The position numbers and the translations under genes were made by a program. Under the pieces are notes generated by a model. The model saw only the letters and a program-made list of their open reading frames with translations, made no database searches and was not told the DNA's origin. Source: Pseudomonadota bacterium (GTDB taxonomy: Bacteria; Pseudomonadota; Alphaproteobacteria; Elsterales; Elsteraceae). Taken from it: a stretch of 6,607 nucleotides of DNA. The DNA is taken from contig JACQAI010000032.1 of assembly GCA_016195115.1 (NCBI GenBank), positions 1 through 6,607 of the forward strand, written 5' to 3'. Shown piece after piece: positions 5,996-6,607 of this stretch. Every line of letters begins with the position of its first letter. Position 1 is the stretch's first letter.

Positions 5996-6067
5996 TCACT
6001 TCGCCAGCCTGAATCTGAGCGCGTTGAGCCTGATGAAGCCCTCGGCGTCCTGCTGGTAGCTGCTCGC
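5996..6067 (-). pseudogene. argG: 3'-terminal fragment of argG (argininosuccinate synthase)
   Basis: Reading leftward, the segment ends in a TGA at 5998-5996 and encodes YQQDAEGFIRLNALR followed by a short basic end. That matches the conserved C-terminus of the alphaproteobacterial type of argininosuccinate synthase (typically DAxGFIRLNALRLR near the stop). Only about 20-23 codons are recognisable. Further upstream on this strand the frame stays open, but the residues (a Pro/Gln/Arg-rich stretch) are unlike ArgG and then overlap the copy 2 promoter and gene antisense. The fragment has no start or catalytic part, so it is non-functional. It is best explained as a leftover of a duplication or insertion at the end of a formerly convergent argG. 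Recognition is from memory of the family, so some caution is due. Confidence 0.68.
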
Positions 6068-6079
6068 CTGAGGGGTAGG

Positions 6080-6112
6080 TTGCCGCGGGGGCGTGAACCG
6101 CGCCCCAGGCAA
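6080..6112 (+). terminator. Imperfect GC-rich hairpin between the caspase copies
   Basis: TTGCC (6080-6084) pairs with GGCAA (6108-6112), and inside it GGGGCG (6088-6093) pairs with CGCCCC (6101-6106) around a seven-base loop, with a small asymmetric bulge. It sits just before the copy 2 promoter, as the 4319-4343 hairpin does before copy 1. It could end transcription of copy 1. No T run follows. The stretch 5947-5995 before the argG fragment holds nothing recognisable. Confidence 0.4.
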
Positions 6113-6124
6113 TCGGCCGGTCCG

Positions 6125-6158
6125 TCGGTAGATTTTTACCCATATTTTCCTTAGAATT
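6125..6158 (+). promoter_or_regulatory. AT-rich promoter region of caspase copy 2 with GGTA-N6-TACC dyad
   Basis: TCGGTA (6125-6130), the inverted repeat GGTA/TACC (6127-6130 and 6137-6140), CATATT (6141-6146) and TTAGAAT (6151-6157) parallel the region before copy 1. CGCAACG (6161-6167) follows, as at 4414-4420. Sequence between these elements has drifted and gained or lost a few bases, while the dyad and CATATT are unchanged. Confidence 0.55.
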
Positions 6159-6167
6159 GGCGCAACG

Positions 6168-6184
6168 GACCGGGGGGAGCGGTC
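6168..6184 (+). promoter_or_regulatory. Shine-Dalgarno presented in a hairpin loop (copy 2)
   Basis: GACCG (6168-6172) pairs with CGGTC (6180-6184) around a GGGGGAG loop that holds the ribosome-binding site. It ends two bases before the ATG at 6186. The central pair is C-G where copy 1 has T-A, a paired change that keeps the stem. Confidence 0.5.
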
Positions 6185-6185
6185 G

Positions 6186-6607
6186 ATGAGGCAGGTTGTC
6201 TCATTCAGCGCGGCGCTGGGGCTTGCGCTCCTCGTCAGCGTCGCGGCCGCGGCACAGCCGGCGCGTGCCCCCGCGGCGGCCGAGAAGCGTGTCGCGTTGG
6301 TGATCGGCAACGGCGCGTACAAGGAAGCGCCGCTCAAGAACCCGGTCAACGACGCGCGCGCCATGGCGACGGCGTTGCAGGGGCTCGGTTTCGAGATCAT
6401 CAAGCGCGAGAACGCCAGCCAGAAGGACATGAACCGCGCGATCGGCGAGTTCACAGGGCGGTTGGTCGGCGGCGGCACCGGGCTGTTCTACTACGCCGGG
6501 CACGGCATGCAGGTGAAGGGCCGCAACTACCTGCTGCCGGTCGATGCCGAGATCGGCTCGGAGATGTCGGTGCGCACCGAGGCGGTCGACGTCGACCAGG
6601 TGCTCGA
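6186..6607 (+). CDS. Secreted caspase-family (C14) protease, copy 2 (partial, C-terminus off the right edge)
   Basis: The frame is open for 140 codons to the window end. The N-terminus is a signal peptide (MRQVVSFSAALGLALLVSVA, cleavage near AAA-QPAR), different in sequence from copy 1 but of the same length. The caspase domain then begins at about residue 34 and includes catalytic His106 in YYAGHGMQ. The catalytic cysteine would lie just beyond the edge. Residues 95-140 are identical to copy 1, also at DNA level. GGGGGAG in a hairpin loop precedes the ATG. The differing signal peptides keep the same type of N-terminus, so both copies are probably exported to the same compartment. Whether this copy has the full-length loop before the cysteine cannot be seen. 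Confidence 0.93.
   Translation, partial: MRQVVSFSAALGLALLVSVAAAAQPARAPAAAEKRVALVIGNGAYKEAPLKNPVNDARAMATALQGLGFEIIKRENASQKDMNRAIGEFTGRLVGGGTGLFYYAGHGMQVKGRNYLLPVDAEIGSEMSVRTEAVDVDQVL

Larger units (their letters stand above)
6127..6607 (+). repeat. Direct repeat, unit 2 (cut by the right edge)
   Basis: Second unit of the repeat described at 4380-4856. It is still identical to unit 1 at the last base of the window, so the repeat extends beyond it. Confidence 0.95.

Noticed and set aside
5996..6478. A 160-codon minus-strand frame extending upstream from the argG-like tail
   Set aside because: Only the last 20-odd codons look like ArgG. The rest is antisense to the copy 2 promoter and coding region.

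Overview
The window is GC-rich (strong G/C preference at third codon positions), and its conserved core gene order, yggT-yggU-folD next to a tRNA-Ala, fits an alphaproteobacterium of the Rhodospirillales/Hyphomicrobiales type. This is inferred from gene content and codon style, not from a database search.

Layout. Positions 1-1870 are read leftward from a strong promoter at 1887-1915. It drives a tRNA-Ala (anticodon CGC, 1795-1870), then an M24 (creatinase/prolidase-fold) hydrolase (591-1775) that starts only 19 bases after the tRNA, then a cupin protein cut by the left edge (1-525). The cupin carries a lysine/arginine/alanine-rich, histone-H1-like N-terminal tail. Positions 2037-3509 are read rightward as a compact operon: yggT (membrane protein), yggU (DUF167) and folD (one-carbon folate metabolism). 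Next comes a stand-alone 2-oxoglutarate/Fe(II) oxygenase (3645-4316) with an unusually abrupt C-terminus and a GC-rich hairpin just after its stop.

The right third is the accessory and most interesting part. It holds two tandem genes for secreted caspase-fold (C14) proteases: copy 1 complete at 4435-5946, copy 2 cut by the right edge at 6186-6607. They share a promoter region, a ribosome-binding-site hairpin and a catalytic-domain start that is base-for-base identical over the last 141 bases of the window. Their signal-peptide regions have diverged strongly. Between them lies a short antisense fragment that reads as the last 20-odd codons of argG (argininosuccinate synthase). The simplest model is tandem duplication of a [promoter-caspase-argG tail] block, which predicts an intact convergent argG beyond copy 2. 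Copy 1 appears to lack about ten residues just before its catalytic cysteine strand, next to a patch of unlike codon use.

No CRISPR array, insertion sequence or phage gene was seen. The leading candidates for something undescribed are the duplicated caspase locus and the M24 protein that has lost its metal ligands.
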